DNA of 64,000 nt from Sporosarcina luteola. GTDB taxonomy: Bacteria; Bacillota; Bacilli; Bacillales_A; Planococcaceae. Shown here one piece after another: positions 62,237 to 64,000 of the stretch. Position 1 is the stretch's first letter. Every line of letters starts with the position of its first letter. The notes below the pieces were generated by a model that did no database searches, had not been told where the DNA came from, and saw only the letters and a list, made by a program, of their open reading frames with translations. The stretch is taken from the NCBI GenBank assembly GCA_014204635.1, contig JACHLS010000011.1:80922-144921 (forward strand). The letters run 5' to 3'. The translations under genes were made by a program, and so were the position numbers.

Positions 62237-63718
62237 CTAGTGTACAGATGTCGCAATAACTGTAGCAATCTTATCAATCAACGGAATGGTGCTCGTTTTT
62301 TGATCCTGTGTTAAAATGCTGAAAATTAGGGTCTCTCCGTCTTTTGTCTCTGCATAGCCTGCTAAACTGTTTACACGATTTAAACTGCCAGTTTTGGCGA
62401 TCACTTTCCCTTTGACTAATGGAGAGGTCAAGCGATTGCGTAATGTTCCACCGACAAACCGTTCATTTGCCCCGGCAACTGGCAGCCCTTGGACGAAACT
62501 GGCATACCATGGTGCAGAACGGACGAGAAATAAAAGCTCTGTCATTTGTGCAGAGGTCACTTTATTGGAATGAGACATGCCAGATGCATCTTCAAATCGC
62601 CACGCTGAGCTATCGAGCCCGAAGGAATCTGCGAATTCCCGCATGACACGCAATCCTGCATTCCAACTGCCTTCTCCGTACTTCTGGCGTCCCATCGTCT
62701 TGGCTAGGATTTCGGCATGCGTATTGTTGCTCAGCTTCATGAATGGCTTCATCAAGTCTTTCAGCGGCATGGATTTTTTCGTAGCAAGGACTTGTCCTTC
62801 TGAAGGAGACAAACCTCGTTTCACCACAGATGAAGGATTGAACTTGATCCCCTTGCTAGCCAACGACTTTTTGAAGACATCCAAGGTGTATGCCGTTGGA
62901 TTGGAAACAGTCACCCACTCCTTTTTCCCCGAGCTGCCTACAGGAACATTACCCGAAATAATAATGTTGTTTGTACCGCTTTGACGTTTGATTGACAAAG
63001 TATTTTTAGAACCCTTTGAAACAGTATTTGTACGATTAACCACTTTAAGTATGCCGGTTTCCGGCGTCAATTTCACTTTTGCCTTATACCCTTTTTTTGT
63101 CGGAGCGGCTTCAACAATGACCGTTCCGGCATCATAATCCTTATTTGGCGAGAGTGTCAAACCTGTAATTTGAGCTGCATAATAATGGGTTTCATCCGTT
63201 TTGTCAATACTCGGGGAGAGCCTGACATTGTCAAACCAGTAATCATCCCCTACTAGATTACCTGTAATTTTTGTGATTCCTTGTTTTTTAAGTTGTACAG
63301 CAAACTGATCCAGATCAGCTTTTAATAGTGTTGGATCTCCTTGTCCCCGGACATAAAGATTGCCGTTTAATACACCTTTTGATATCGTTCCGTCCGTCAG
63401 CACTTCTGTAGTGAACCTATACTCCTCACCCAGTGTATCGAGAGCAGCTGCGGAAGTTAATAATTTCAACGTAGATGCCGGCGTTATTTTTTTATCCGCG
63501 TCCGATTGGTAGACAATTTCTCCTGTAGACGCTTTTCTAACGGTTACACTGCTGTTGATCGCCTTCATTCGGCTATCCGACATGATGGAATTAATGGATT
63601 TCTCTAAATTTGCGTACTCACTGGCAGCTTGGACTTCAGACGAATCCATGGTCGGCATGAACACAGTGCCGATGGTGACTACCAAAGATAGGATGACAAA
63701 CAAGATTCTACGTTGCAA
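62237..63718 (-). CDS. dacB: D-alanyl-D-alanine carboxypeptidase/endopeptidase (DacB/PBP4, S13)
   Basis: Class C low-molecular-weight penicillin-binding protein that trims or cuts peptidoglycan cross-links. The signal peptide covers about residues 1-30. The S13 motifs are ITPASTLKLLTSAAAL (SxxK), SNNTHAEILAKTMG (SxN), and AKTGSLNRVNSLAGYA (KTG). The long insert between SxxK and SxN is typical of PBP4-type enzymes. The start is uncertain: an ATG at 63745 has AAAGGA directly against it, while a TTG at 63718 has AAGGGGG eight bases upstream and gives a clean signal peptide (QRRILFVILSLVVTIG). The TTG is used here. Upstream, 63746-63912 shows no gene. Confidence 0.9.
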   Translation of the reverse strand: MQRRILFVILSLVVTIGTVFMPTMDSSEVQAASEYANLEKSINSIMSDSRMKAINSSVTVRKASTGEIVYQSDADKKITPASTLKLLTSAAALDTLGEEYRFTTEVLTDGTISKGVLNGNLYVRGQGDPTLLKADLDQFAVQLKKQGITKITGNLVGDDYWFDNVRLSPSIDKTDETHYYAAQITGLTLSPNKDYDAGTVIVEAAPTKKGYKAKVKLTPETGILKVVNRTNTVSKGSKNTLSIKRQSGTNNIIISGNVPVGSSGKKEWVTVSNPTAYTLDVFKKSLASKGIKFNPSSVVKRGLSPSEGQVLATKKSMPLKDLMKPFMKLSNNTHAEILAKTMGRQKYGEGSWNAGLRVMREFADSFGLDSSAWRFEDASGMSHSNKVTSAQMTELLFLVRSAPWYASFVQGLPVAGANERFVGGTLRNRLTSPLVKGKVIAKTGSLNRVNSLAGYAETKDGETLIFSILTQDQKTSTIPLIDKIATVIATSVH

Positions 63719-63912
63719 CCTCTTTTCCCCCTTCTGAATTGTCATTCCTTTACAGTTTACCATGGAATCATTTTTTGATAAATAGATTCATAGAACTTTT
63801 TTCATATTAATGACAATCTATCGGTCTATAAAAATTGATAAAAACAGGAAAATACCTAAAACAAACGACATTCCATTCTATTAATCGGTGGAATTGGAAC
63901 AAAAGATAGAGT

Positions 63913-64000
63913 AGGCGCATGAATAAATTCATGCGCCTCTCACAGATCCGTACGTGCGGGTCATCGCATACGGCTCCTCCATGCTTATCCCCTCTGGGGA
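63913..64000 (-). mobile_element. 3' end of a group II intron, running off the window
   Basis: On the minus strand 63976-63945 reads GAGCCGTATGCGATGACCCG and continues CACGTACGGATC, which has the shape of group II intron domain V (canonical GAGCCGTA...TACGGTTC). TGTGAGAGG follows, then a ten-base-pair hairpin GGCGCATGAA/TTCATGCGCC (63914-63937) in the place of domain VI. Domain V is 32 rather than 34 bases, lacks a GAAA loop, and the U of the G-U pair in the catalytic triad is A. The reverse-transcriptase gene, if any, would lie beyond 64000. Confidence 0.65.

Overview
The window looks like the chromosome of an endospore-forming Bacillota, most likely Planococcaceae (Sporosarcina-like). Support comes from a GerA-type germination receptor operon, a YjcZ sporulation peptide, Bacillus-type gene neighbourhoods (odhAB with a VWA/MoxR pair; thyA-dfrA; ypmR-ypmS-msrAB-yozE; ypjP, ypiP, brxA), strong AGGAGG ribosome sites and moderate GC. 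The genus is inferred; no rRNA or tRNA gene was seen.

Layout. 1-395: 3' part of an unrecognised gene. 0.5-3.9 kb: molybdate transporter modABC divergent from a HTH/periplasmic-binding-like regulator, with phased repeats between them. 3.9-8.6 kb: AI-2E-type permease, LCP cell-wall protein, YjcZ peptide, first msrA, MFS exporter. 8.7-16.7 kb: ABC-F ATPase, lipoprotein, cold-shock gene with a structured leader, DUF1033, an XpaC-TelA pair behind an ECF-sigma-like promoter, and the VWA/MoxR pair. 16.8-21.2 kb: DUF6501 and 2-oxoglutarate dehydrogenase odhAB. 21.4-32 kb: MurG-like transferase, MATE exporter, ger operon, CAP protein, CobW GTPase, CtpA-like protease, deoD. 32-38 kb: yozE-msrB-msrA-ypmS-ypmR, degV, hemolysin III, dfrA-thyA.

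38.1-42.1 kb is an AT-rich accessory segment, apparently inserted between thyA and ypjP. It holds an orphan YolD-like gene, a secreted unknown, a GNAT acetyltransferase and several frameshifted genes. It is bounded on the thyA side by a diverged second copy of the last codons of ypjP. 42.1-48 kb: ypjP, a 25-residue membrane peptide, ypiP, brxA and a four-gene ectoine/hydroxyectoine-type ABC importer. 48-57 kb: CvfC/YpgR, a second ABC-F protein, a peptide/proton symporter, DUF1646, proline dehydrogenase, MCP. 57-63.7 kb: MarR regulator, amidase, a 32-residue membrane peptide, lipid kinase, ilvA, D-Ala-D-Ala carboxypeptidase. The right edge ends in a group II intron 3' fragment whose catalytic domain V looks degenerate.

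Together the genes serve TCA-cycle flux, compatible-solute, peptide and proline use, methionine-sulfoxide and thiol repair, envelope stress and sporulation/germination. The least ordinary signals are regulatory or structural: the cold-shock leader with two copies of one pairing arm, the phased mod repeats, the ECF-type promoter of xpaC-telA, a three-way-junction terminator, the eroded island and the intron fragment. I did not find a clearly new multi-gene system.
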